A DNA stretch of 50,983 bases from Candidatus Latescibacterota bacterium (GTDB lineage Bacteria; JAAXHH01; JABIQT01): contig JABIQT010000051.1 of the NCBI GenBank assembly GCA_018667995.1, positions 1 to 50,983 on the forward strand, in the 5' to 3' direction. Shown piece by piece: positions 9,089 to 17,377 of the stretch (positions are counted from its first letter, which is position 1; each line of letters begins with the position of its first letter). The notes beneath the pieces are model-generated. The model searched no databases, was not told the origin of the DNA, and saw only the letters and a program-made list of their open reading frames with translations. The position numbers and the translations under genes were made by a program.

Positions 9089-10483
9089 CTATAGCTCAGA
9101 ATCGCCGTTCTTGAAAGTCCCGGGGTCGAGACGATGTCTTCGCAGGAGGGCATAGAGGTTGGTGCGGTTTACACCGGCTGTATTCGCCGCATCGGGAACG
9201 CTACCTTCATGAGCTCGAAGCAAGGTGGTGAGGTACTGCCGTTCAAAGGAACGGACTACTTCTTCCTTAGCCTTGCGGAGGGGCTTCAGGTCCACTTCGT
9301 CGAACTCGGTAAACAGATCACCAACTTCAATCTGTGGGCCCTGTGCGATAGCCACGGCGTATTTTATTTTATTGGTCAATTCGCGAACATTCCCCGGCCA
9401 GTGATATGAGATAAGCTGCTGCATCGCTTCGTGGGAAAAGCCAGTAATGGCTCTCTTATCAGCTTCGGCAAAGGTCCCGAGAAAATGCCGCGCGACAACG
9501 GCTATATCATCGGGCCGTTCACGCAAGGGTGGAAGTACGAGAGTAGCCGCACTGATCCGGTAGTATAGATCTTCACGAAACTCGTTGTTTCGAACCGCAT
9601 CGTTCAGATTCTTATTCGTGGCTACGATAAAACGAACATCAACGGAGACACTCTTGGTGCTACCAACAGGCCTGAACGAGCGCTCCTGTAAGACCCGTAG
9701 CAACTTGGCCTGGGTGGTTATCGGCATGTCCCCAATTTCATCAAGAAAGACACTGCCGTGATTGGCCGACGATAGGAGCCCGGTGGAGCTTCCATAGGCG
9801 CCCGTGTAAGCGCCCTTTGCGTGCCCGAACAGCTCGTTCTCTAATAGCGTCTCGGTCAGCGTGGCACAGTCTATAGGCACCATTGGCGCCTCTGCCCGGG
9901 GGCTGCTATAGTGTACTGCCTGCGCGAGCAGCTCTTTACCCGTGCCACTTTCGCCCTGGATGAGGATGGTTACGTCACTGGCAGCTAGCTGGGCAGCATG
10001 TTGGCACAATCGGTCCATGGGACCACTGGCTCGTATGATGCTCTCAAATCGATGCGTGTCTTTGAGGGCGTCCTGAAGGTGCCGCACCTGTCCCTGGAGG
10101 TCAGCAAACTCCAGGGCTTTGGTAATCCGAAACATCAGATCCTGAATTGACATCGGCTTGGTCAGGTAATCAAATGCGCCCTGGCGCATAGCATCCACAG
10201 CGTTCTCAATGGTGCCGTAGGCCGTCATGATGATGATAGGTACACTGGCCTGAACGGTGTGGATCTGCTGCATGAGTTCCACCCCGTCCACATCTGGCAG
10301 TCGAAGATCCGAGAGCACGAGATCGCAGTAATTCGCTTTGACGTGATCCAAAGCCTCCTGGCCGTTTGATGCCCTGAGAACGTCAAAACCCGCGTTCACG
10401 AGATGAATCTCTATGAAGTTCAGAATTTCCGGTTCGTCATCAATAACAAGAATGCGTCGGTTCTCGATTGGAATTACCCCCAC
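9089..10483 (-). CDS. Sigma-54-dependent response regulator (NtrC/AtoC type)
   Basis: 464 residues starting at a GTG. Three domains are visible. The receiver domain (about 9-122) has acidic pocket DDEPE, phospho-acceptor Asp in LVLSDLRLPDVDG and Lys in YLTKPMS. The AAA+ domain (about 145-380) has Walker A GESGTGKELL, sigma-54-contacting GAYTGA (the common GAFTGA with Tyr), Walker B GSVFLDEIGDMP and arginine-finger region FREDLYYRI. A Fis-type helix-turn-helix lies near the C-terminus (AANTAGVNRTNLYALLRRH). It should activate sigma-54 promoters after phosphorylation by a sensor kinase. No kinase gene is adjacent. It lies only 9 bp after era on the same strand and is probably co-transcribed with it. 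Confidence 0.93.
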   Translation of the reverse strand: MGVIPIENRRILVIDDEPEILNFIEIHLVNAGFDVLRASNGQEALDHVKANYCDLVLSDLRLPDVDGVELMQQIHTVQASVPIIIMTAYGTIENAVDAMRQGAFDYLTKPMSIQDLMFRITKALEFADLQGQVRHLQDALKDTHRFESIIRASGPMDRLCQHAAQLAASDVTILIQGESGTGKELLAQAVHYSSPRAEAPMVPIDCATLTETLLENELFGHAKGAYTGAYGSSTGLLSSANHGSVFLDEIGDMPITTQAKLLRVLQERSFRPVGSTKSVSVDVRFIVATNKNLNDAVRNNEFREDLYYRISAATLVLPPLRERPDDIAVVARHFLGTFAEADKRAITGFSHEAMQQLISYHWPGNVRELTNKIKYAVAIAQGPQIEVGDLFTEFDEVDLKPLRKAKEEVVRSFERQYLTTLLRAHEGSVPDAANTAGVNRTNLYALLRRHRLDPGTFKNGDSEL

Positions 10484-10492
10484 AAGCAGTAT

Positions 10493-11434
10493 TTACTGAT
10501 AACCGAGCCTTTTCAGATCGTTCTCACGTTTGCGCCAGGTGGGCAAAACTTTTACCCACAGATCCAGATAGACTGGTCGCCCAAGGAAAGTCTCTATACT
10601 GACTTTGGCACCAGTCCCGATTCTCTTGAGGGTGTGCCCCTTACTACCGATAATAATCCCCTTCTGCGAAGTCTTTTCCACCACTATTGTCGCGTGGATA
10701 TAGGTCTTTCCGTTCTCTCTATCTTTGAAATCATCTACAGTCACAGCACAGGCATAGGGAAGTTCATCGTGTAGTGTCGTGAATATGTGCTCGCGAACGA
10801 TCTCACCTACAAAGAACCGTTCCGGCTGATCAGTAAGCGTATCTGGCGGATACATCGGATGTGCGATTGGGAGACGTTCCGTCACGGCTTTAAGGAGTTC
10901 GTCAAGACCATCGTTGTTCAATGCAGAAATCGGAATGAGCTCTGCAAACTGAAAGCGTTGACAGGCCTTCTCTATAAGGGGCAGCACCCGTTCCTTATTG
11001 ATCCTGTCTATCTTGTTGATAGCCAGAATGACGGGACCGGAACTGCCCTTTATGTGGCCGATAATGTCTCGATCAAGGTCACGAAGCGCTCGTGAGGCAT
11101 CGACCATTGCTATCGTTACATCCGACTCATGAATAGTCCGTACTGCAGACCGCTGCATGAATTCCTGAAGCTTGTACTCCGGCTCCAACAGCCCAGGGGT
11201 ATCCATGAATACGATCTGCAAACCCGGTTCAGAGAGAATGCCCAGGATCCGTTGACGTGTCGTCTGAGGTTTTGCCGTGACGATGGATAATTGCTCACCG
11301 AGGAGCGCATTCATCAACGTTGATTTGCCGACATTCGGCCGCCCGACTATCGACACATATCCCGTTCGCCAATCATCGGATACCGCCGGCAGAATTGGTG
11401 CTGTCTCAGTGTCATCGCTACACATATTTACCAC
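10493..11434 (-). CDS. era: GTPase Era (16S rRNA maturation factor)
   Basis: 313 residues. The G domain shows G1 GRPNVGKSTLMNALLG, G2 region PQTTRQRILGI, G3 DTPGL and G4 NKID. The C-terminal KH domain contains GSKGHTLKRIG and ends with the Era signature VYLDLWVKVLPTWR and RLGY. Era binds the 3' end of 16S rRNA and supports 30S assembly. The frame starts at a GTG (11434); an ATG three codons later (11425) is an equally good start, and both are preceded by only weak ribosome-binding sequence. A promoter candidate lies about 50 bp upstream. The sigma-54 regulator gene follows after 9 bp. Confidence 0.95.
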   Translation of the reverse strand: MVNMCSDDTETAPILPAVSDDWRTGYVSIVGRPNVGKSTLMNALLGEQLSIVTAKPQTTRQRILGILSEPGLQIVFMDTPGLLEPEYKLQEFMQRSAVRTIHESDVTIAMVDASRALRDLDRDIIGHIKGSSGPVILAINKIDRINKERVLPLIEKACQRFQFAELIPISALNNDGLDELLKAVTERLPIAHPMYPPDTLTDQPERFFVGEIVREHIFTTLHDELPYACAVTVDDFKDRENGKTYIHATIVVEKTSQKGIIIGSKGHTLKRIGTGAKVSIETFLGRPVYLDLWVKVLPTWRKRENDLKRLGYQ

Positions 11435-11482
11435 TCTGAATTAACCGGTATTTTTCGGTTGTTAGTGCCTGAAATTCATTTA

Positions 11483-11511
11483 CATATAGCACAATAGGTT
11501 AGGGCGGTCAA
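11483..11511 (-). promoter_or_regulatory. Candidate sigma-70 promoter for era and the downstream regulator gene
   Basis: On the minus strand TTGACC (11511-11506) is followed after 17 nt by TATATG (11488-11483), leaving a leader of about 40 nt before the era start. Both hexamers match the housekeeping consensus at four or five of six positions with ideal spacing. This is a pattern reading only. Confidence 0.45.
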
Positions 11512-11552
11512 GTCATTTATACATCGTAGATTACGCTGAATATAGATCATAG

Positions 11553-11581
11553 TTGACACCATTTGGCGGGGGTGTTACACT
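11553..11581 (+). promoter_or_regulatory. Candidate sigma-70 promoter giving a leaderless transcript
   Basis: TTGACA (11553-11558) is followed after exactly 17 nt by TACACT (11576-11581). The ATG of the next gene starts at 11588, about where transcription would begin. There is no Shine-Dalgarno sequence before that ATG, so the message may be leaderless. Confidence 0.5.
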
Positions 11582-11587
11582 GTAGCC

Positions 11588-12199
11588 ATGTTTATGATTT
11601 CATTTCGGGAACGGGTGGTACTTCGAGGCTATCACTGGTGGCGACGATGGCGGCGACGGGAAATGGTCGGATTTCCGGAAGCTCTTCAGGAAACAGACCG
11701 CCTGTTCATCTGTCTGCCGGCTGATCATGATCAAGCCAAGAATGCTGCTCTGATAATTCCTCAGCTGATAGACTGTCTGAAAGCCCGGTCCATTACAATA
11801 GCATGCACGACGGATTCAATGGATTTCTGCTCAGAATTCGGCTCTACTGTCCGCGTGGTGGACATCCGTGCCGATAACCGACGATGGAGTGGTCTGGCTA
11901 ATTCAGCACTGGTGGAAAAGATCAGAAGCGAGGGACCGAACGTTGCTATCGACCTAAACCCCCGTTTAGACGTAATGTGCGCAGTACTTTGTCTACAAAG
12001 TGGAGCCGAACTTCGTCTCAGCTTTCAAGGCAACGAACGTGCCACCTTCTTCAATGTGCAGATAGCGGTGCCACCAGAATCGCAGGATCTATCTTCTGAG
12101 CCCATAGCGGCAAAACTGACCCCCTATGAGCGATTCCTGAATACGGTGCGAGGAATGATGGGGCAATCAAGCGATACAGACCCCACGAAATTGAAGTGA
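11588..12199 (+). CDS. Hypothetical protein resembling part of a GT9-type glycosyltransferase
   Basis: 203 residues with no signal peptide. The N-terminus is strongly basic and aromatic (GYHWWRRWRRRE). The rest alternates strand and helix patterns: RLFICLPADHDQA, SITIACTTDS, VRVVDIRAD, NVAIDLNPRLDVMCAVLCLQ and ELRLSFQG. The element with VAIDLNPRLD, a helix and then a LR-SF strand recalls the N-terminal Rossmann domain of ADP-heptose-type (GT9) glycosyltransferases, where a similar VxDL stretch is conserved. The C-terminal nucleotide-sugar-binding domain is absent, so this would be a half-length relative. A role in envelope glycan synthesis is only a guess. It is transcribed toward the GWxTD operon 199 bp downstream. 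Confidence 0.45.
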   Translation: MFMISFRERVVLRGYHWWRRWRRREMVGFPEALQETDRLFICLPADHDQAKNAALIIPQLIDCLKARSITIACTTDSMDFCSEFGSTVRVVDIRADNRRWSGLANSALVEKIRSEGPNVAIDLNPRLDVMCAVLCLQSGAELRLSFQGNERATFFNVQIAVPPESQDLSSEPIAAKLTPYERFLNTVRGMMGQSSDTDPTKLK

Positions 12200-12241
12200 T
12201 TCTCGATTGATTGTACCGGCGCTACCGGTGGGATAATCCGC

Positions 12242-12270
12242 TTGACAGCCCCAATATTCCCCTCGATATT
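12242..12270 (+). promoter_or_regulatory. Candidate sigma-70 promoter of the six-gene GWxTD operon
   Basis: TTGACA (12242-12247), a 17-nt spacer and GATATT (12265-12270) lie in the 199-bp gap before the first GWxTD gene. The leader would be about 120 nt. No comparable gap exists between the following genes, so this is the main candidate promoter for the 14-kb unit. Confidence 0.4.
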
Positions 12271-12398
12271 GCCTTGAGAGTACCTGAACCGCCGACTCCG
12301 TTATTCCCACATACGGGTGGTGTACTCTTTACGAACCATATCCCGATTTAAATAACTCCTTTAATATCTATAGCCGTTGTGTAGAGCGGAGGTTGCCT

Positions 12399-14936
12399 AT
12401 GTATGCCAGAACTCACACCTTTCATCGGGAACGCTGCCCTTGCATCTTGCCAATACTGTTCTTGATACTGGTGATCATTCCGGCTAATCAGGTATTGGGG
12501 CAAACCACCGATCCATTCCAGGTTTTGATTGATCGTGGCCAGCGTCTCTTAGCGCAAGATGACTCCGATGGGGCAAAAACTGTACTGATTGAAGCCGTTT
12601 CCCTCAAGCCGAAATCAGCTTCGGCCAATTATTGGCTCGCCATGGCCTATTACGCCCAGGGAGATAACGGTAAGGCCGAGAAGTACTTCAAGGAGACCAT
12701 CCGAAGAGATCGAACTTTGGCTGATGCATACGTGGGTTTGGGACGGACCTATATGCGGATGAAGAATCGCATGATAGATGCCAGACAGACCATGAAAGAG
12801 GCCCTCAAGCACAATCCCGACAACGCGCAGGTTTATTACTACCTCGGCCTATCATACCTTGAACAGAGTCGCCGTGACCCAGCGGCGCCACTCTATGTGA
12901 TGCAGGGGCGCCATGCGTTTCAGCAGGCCGCGGCACGTGACACGCAGCATCCAGACGCCTATTACCAACTGGCACTTTCGTTCGAATACCCGTCGCGGGA
13001 CTATAACCGTGCCATGTCTATTTTCTACAAACAACTGTCGGTGAACCCAGGCCACCGGGATGCCCTCTCGCATCTTGGAAAATGCAGTTTTCTTACTAAG
13101 CAGTACCGAGTAGGACTCGACCTGCTCAACCAACTGAAGGACATACACGGTGACGCGCTGCCTACCTACTCTAATGTCCTTATAGCGCAACTTGAGGCAT
13201 CTCTTCTACAGGACGAGAGGGAATACGAAAAGGCGGCCAAACTCTATGAATCTTTCATCTACGGCCTGGATGCCCGGGAAAGGCCACTCTACACAGACCT
13301 GAGATATGTGGCCACGCCACAGGAGATAGCGGATTATGTGAGCGCGGATGATGCAACTCAGAAAGAGGTAGTCAGGAAATTCTGGGCATCGCGGGATCCC
13401 GATCCAGCCACGGTAGTTAACGAACGGCTGGTCGAGCACTACCGACGTGTTACGCATGCACGGGAGTACTTCTCCAGGGGGCAACAACCTTGGGACCGAC
13501 GTGGCGATATCTACATCAGATATGGAGAACCCGATGACTTGCAGCACTTTCTCCTTCGTGCAGGCGAGTCAGTCCAGGCGGTTTTTCGACCCACTGGCAA
13601 CGCGTCAATCGACGCTATTCGCGAGCGCAACCATTTGATGCGATACCGCCTCAAGGTTGACAACGGAGGATCTCCATGGGGGAACCTGGTCAACCGAAAA
13701 ATGGTCGATCCGGATGGTGATGCCCGGTCCGATGCTCAATCGGCCGTACCGGATATGGCGCAATTCTTCAGTCGTGCGGGCAACGAAACCCAGGGACTCG
13801 TCTTTGTTTCCGAAAGCTGGGTCTACGTAGCACACGATCTTGAGCTGTTCTTTGTGGATCAACTGGGAAAGGGCAAATTCGACTATCCTCTTGGGATACA
13901 TGAAACTGAGATCGAAGAGTCCAGTATACAGAGCCGATTCCATCCGCAGAAGATGGCCGAGAGGCTGATTCGCACGAACCCCGAGTCCTATCAATTTGAT
14001 TATGGCGGGCAACCGCTGGATTATCTCTACGACCTGGTCACCTACCGCGGAATTGAAGGTGAAACCGTTCTCGAGTTCGCTTATTCCGTACCCGCCTGGC
14101 AGTTGGGGTCCGTCTCCGATGGCCAGGGCTTGAAGACCTGGTTTGACAGTCATCTGGTTCTCAGCGATCATGACTTTAATAGAGCCGCAAACAGATCAAC
14201 CAGGATCGGACCTCTTGAGCGACCACTCACCGCAGGAAAAACGAAAGCACTTGGCGTAGATCTGCATACGGCCATTGTCTCACTCAAAGTGCCGCCCGGC
14301 GACTACAATTCAGCAGTAGAAGTCAGGGATGAAGCTACGCGACGAATTGGTATTTTTCAGCAATCCCTGCATGTGCCAGATTACTCCGCGACCGAACTCG
14401 CTCTGAGTGATATCCGACTCGCAAGTAGCATTGTGCCCGCGGACAATGTAGGACCGTTTGTCAGAAATGGACTGCACATTGAACCCAATCCGGCCCGGAT
14501 ATTTCAGAATTCAGAGCCAGTCAGCTTCTATTACGAGATATATAATCTGAAGAAAGATGTCACGGGACAGTCAAGATACCGGACGGAACTTGAAGTGTCC
14601 ACTCGTGAACAAAGCGGTAATATCGTCTGGCGATTTCTTTCCGAGCTGGGAAACCTGATCAGAAGATCGGACGACCGCGAGTCGGTCTCAATGCTCTTTG
14701 AGGACGAAGGCGAGTCCTCCAGCGAGTTTAAATACACATCCATCGATACGGGCGATACCAGCTCTGGACGGTACGTGTTGACCTTGACAGTTACCGATTT
14801 GAGCACCGACCGTTCTACATCGAAATCCAGGGAATTTGTGGTAACTAACGACCGCCAAAAGTGGTATGAGGAACAGCCCGGCAAGGCATTGGATATCCGT
14901 GTTATCAAGGACAAGGAGCCTGAGGGCTCTCCTTAA
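12399..14936 (+). CDS. TPR-GWxTD domain exported protein, paralog 1 of 6
   Basis: About 845 residues from the ATG at 12399, chosen because GGAGG is 6 nt upstream; a TTG at 12393 is also in frame. A signal peptide spans about residues 14-36 (ILPILFLILVIIPA, ending VLGQ). Residues of about 45-280 form TPR-type helical repeats (for example ANYWLAMAYYAQGDNGKAEK). Near residue 327 begins the GWxTD-type block: FWASRDPDP, NERLVEHYRRV and PWDRRGDIYIRYGEPDD. A conserved ESWVYV motif follows near 470, and the C-terminal third is predicted beta-rich, with YYEIYNL near 710 and SGRYVLTLTVTD near the end. GWxTD proteins are exported proteins of unknown function. This is the first and longest of the six paralogs. 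Confidence 0.8.
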   Translation: MYARTHTFHRERCPCILPILFLILVIIPANQVLGQTTDPFQVLIDRGQRLLAQDDSDGAKTVLIEAVSLKPKSASANYWLAMAYYAQGDNGKAEKYFKETIRRDRTLADAYVGLGRTYMRMKNRMIDARQTMKEALKHNPDNAQVYYYLGLSYLEQSRRDPAAPLYVMQGRHAFQQAAARDTQHPDAYYQLALSFEYPSRDYNRAMSIFYKQLSVNPGHRDALSHLGKCSFLTKQYRVGLDLLNQLKDIHGDALPTYSNVLIAQLEASLLQDEREYEKAAKLYESFIYGLDARERPLYTDLRYVATPQEIADYVSADDATQKEVVRKFWASRDPDPATVVNERLVEHYRRVTHAREYFSRGQQPWDRRGDIYIRYGEPDDLQHFLLRAGESVQAVFRPTGNASIDAIRERNHLMRYRLKVDNGGSPWGNLVNRKMVDPDGDARSDAQSAVPDMAQFFSRAGNETQGLVFVSESWVYVAHDLELFFVDQLGKGKFDYPLGIHETEIEESSIQSRFHPQKMAERLIRTNPESYQFDYGGQPLDYLYDLVTYRGIEGETVLEFAYSVPAWQLGSVSDGQGLKTWFDSHLVLSDHDFNRAANRSTRIGPLERPLTAGKTKALGVDLHTAIVSLKVPPGDYNSAVEVRDEATRRIGIFQQSLHVPDYSATELALSDIRLASSIVPADNVGPFVRNGLHIEPNPARIFQNSEPVSFYYEIYNLKKDVTGQSRYRTELEVSTREQSGNIVWRFLSELGNLIRRSDDRESVSMLFEDEGESSSEFKYTSIDTGDTSSGRYVLTLTVTDLSTDRSTSKSREFVVTNDRQKWYEEQPGKALDIRVIKDKEPEGSP

Positions 14937-14952
14937 ACGAAATCAGACTAAG

Positions 14953-17346
14953 ATGATACAATCCTACTCCATACGTGCGTTCGTGGTTGCACTGGTCTAC
15001 CTGGCCAGTATTCTGTCGATAGCCGCCCAACAGCCAGAAGTGTCGATCAAACGGGGCAAGACCCTCTTTGAGGACGGCCAATTCGAAGATGCATCGGCTG
15101 TCTTCCGAATGATCATTGAACAGGATTCAAAACGAATAACACCCCATTACTGGCTTGGGTTGTCTCTTCACGCCCAAGGTGAAAGTAAAGAAGCGGTCAA
15201 AAGTCTTAAAAAGGCCGTGAAACTGGACCGGGACTTCGTAGACGCCCATGTGGTGCTAGCGCAAATCTATCTCGGGATGGACAAGAAGAAAGATGCGCGA
15301 AAGTCGGCTGAAAAGGCCATAAAAGCCAATCCTGAAACAGCGAACGCGCATTACTACCTGGCGCTCGCACGCGACGAGAACGTCAAGTTGGCCGAGCTTC
15401 GGCGAGGGAAAGTAAAGAAAGTATTCGAGAATCAGTATTGGCCTCTCAAGAAGGCCATATCGCTTGACCCACAGCATACCGATGCCCACTACCGAATCGG
15501 CCGTCTGTACATTAAGCTCATGAAAGATCCTGATAGTGCCATCCCCTTCTTCGTGGAACAGGCCTCCATTAACCCCGAGCATACGGAAGCTCTGCTCGCT
15601 CTTGCTGACGCAAGCATAGCAACGGAACGATTTCAAGAGGGCGTCGAACATTTCCAGAAGCTGGCGGAACTGCACGGTGGTAAGACACACCCACTCGTGG
15701 TAGGCCTATCGGCTCAGCTGGACTCCTATGTCTATCTTGGACTTCGGCGCGAGCCAGAGGCACTGAAGGCGCTGGAGGCGTACCTGATTGTCATAAAGGA
15801 CCATGATCCCGAAGCATTTAGACGATACCGAGATATCTCTCTCGTGGCTGAACCGGATATCGTGAAAAAATACGGTCAGCTCACGGATGATGAGAAAGAG
15901 GCAACATGGCGTCAATTTTGGGCCGTTCGGGATCCGGATCCTACGACGGCTGTAAACGAGCGTCTTTCGGAGCATTACCGACGGGTCATGTTCGCGTTAC
16001 GGAATTTCTCCGATGGCAAAGAGCCATGGGATACCCGTGGAGAGATCTATATTCGATATGGCGAACCTGATGATCGTCAGTCGTTCGTTTTCCGCACTGG
16101 ATCCAACGTTATGGAAAACTATATGCCCTCGGGCGACTCTCAGGTTGATGCCGTTCGTGAAACCAACCGTTACCAGTATCAGTTGCAGGTTTCGAATGGG
16201 GCTTCTCCCTGGTCCGAGGATTCCGGTGGCTTTGATAGCTTTCTTGCCCGATCAAGCAATGAGACACGGGCAAACGCTTTTGCCACAGAGAGCTGGGTTT
16301 ATGTACCTTACAATCTTGAGCTGTTCTTCACGGATCAGATGAACGATGGTTCGTATGATTACCCACTCCTTCCTACCCAATTACCCTCGGTACCGGGGAG
16401 CTCCGGATTCGCCAGGAGTCCTGGTTTCCGATTCATGTCCACGCCCAAACAACGGGTAGCCTCCCTGATTAAGCAAAAACCTGAGGCCTACGATTTTGAC
16501 TACGGTGGCGACCCCCTCAATTTCGTATACGATCTCGCTGCATTCAGGGGCAATGACGATCAGACCGAGGTCGAGGTCGCTTTCAGCGTACCTACAGATC
16601 AAATGGGTATTGCCTCCGATGGCAGTGGGATGGAAACATGGTTCGCTTCCCGGGTAGCCCTTCAAGACGCAGGTCGAAATTATGTGGCAGGTTCACAAGC
16701 CCTGGCCGGTCCGGTCGCCCGTCCCATGAGCAGACCTGGTAAGGACCGAGTAGAACTCAGGACTGCGGGATTCTCGTTTACGGCGCCAGCGGGGACATAC
16801 AGGTCCGCCCTTGCAGTAAAGGACTCCACGACAAAGCGCATTGGGATTTTTCTGCGGCCGTTTACCGTGAAGGACTTTAGTGGAGCGAACCTCCACGTTA
16901 GCGATATAAAGCTCGCCGCAGCTATTTCAGAATCCGCCGATCCGGGGCCTTTCTCGCGAAACGGACTCCGGATCATTCCCCATCCAGTGCATATCTTCGC
17001 GGTAGCCCAACCCATCTATATTTACTTTGAGCTCTACAATCTGACTCAGAACGGCAGTGGTCAAACTGAATTCGATACCGGCTTGACCATTGCCGCTAAA
17101 GAAGAACAGCGCAATTTTGCCTGGCAGCTTCTGACGGATATCGGCCGTCTCGTCACACGATCTTCAAACGACCAGGCCGTCGATCTTGCCTATGAGGATG
17201 GAGGCCTGCTTACTGATGATTTCAGGCATACATCAATCGACACCTCGGATCTTCCGCCCGGACCGTACACGCTGACGCTGACGGTTACTGACAGGCAGAC
17301 TGGCGAAGCGGACATTAGCGAGACGGACTTCGTTATCGCAAAATAA
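14953..17346 (+). CDS. TPR-GWxTD domain exported protein, paralog 2 of 6
   Basis: 797 residues from the ATG at 14953, 16 bp after the previous stop. This start gives a clean signal peptide (FVVALVYLASILSIAAQQ); the same frame is open further upstream but overlaps paralog 1 and would bury the signal. TPRs cover about residues 30-260. The GWxTD-type block begins near residue 320 (FWAVRDPDP, NERLSEHYRRV, PWDTRGEIYIRYGEPDD). ESWVYVPYNLELFF follows, then a beta-rich C-terminus with IYFELYNL and PPGPYTLTLTVTD. This copy has an Asp/Glu/Lys-rich TPR region and a Ser-Gly-rich insertion (PGSSGFARSPGF) not seen in its siblings. It is co-directional with and clearly homologous over its full length to paralog 1. 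Function is unknown. Confidence 0.8.
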   Translation: MIQSYSIRAFVVALVYLASILSIAAQQPEVSIKRGKTLFEDGQFEDASAVFRMIIEQDSKRITPHYWLGLSLHAQGESKEAVKSLKKAVKLDRDFVDAHVVLAQIYLGMDKKKDARKSAEKAIKANPETANAHYYLALARDENVKLAELRRGKVKKVFENQYWPLKKAISLDPQHTDAHYRIGRLYIKLMKDPDSAIPFFVEQASINPEHTEALLALADASIATERFQEGVEHFQKLAELHGGKTHPLVVGLSAQLDSYVYLGLRREPEALKALEAYLIVIKDHDPEAFRRYRDISLVAEPDIVKKYGQLTDDEKEATWRQFWAVRDPDPTTAVNERLSEHYRRVMFALRNFSDGKEPWDTRGEIYIRYGEPDDRQSFVFRTGSNVMENYMPSGDSQVDAVRETNRYQYQLQVSNGASPWSEDSGGFDSFLARSSNETRANAFATESWVYVPYNLELFFTDQMNDGSYDYPLLPTQLPSVPGSSGFARSPGFRFMSTPKQRVASLIKQKPEAYDFDYGGDPLNFVYDLAAFRGNDDQTEVEVAFSVPTDQMGIASDGSGMETWFASRVALQDAGRNYVAGSQALAGPVARPMSRPGKDRVELRTAGFSFTAPAGTYRSALAVKDSTTKRIGIFLRPFTVKDFSGANLHVSDIKLAAAISESADPGPFSRNGLRIIPHPVHIFAVAQPIYIYFELYNLTQNGSGQTEFDTGLTIAAKEEQRNFAWQLLTDIGRLVTRSSNDQAVDLAYEDGGLLTDDFRHTSIDTSDLPPGPYTLTLTVTDRQTGEADISETDFVIAK

Positions 17347-17377
17347 ATGTTATCCGAGTTTCATTCTGGATCGTATC

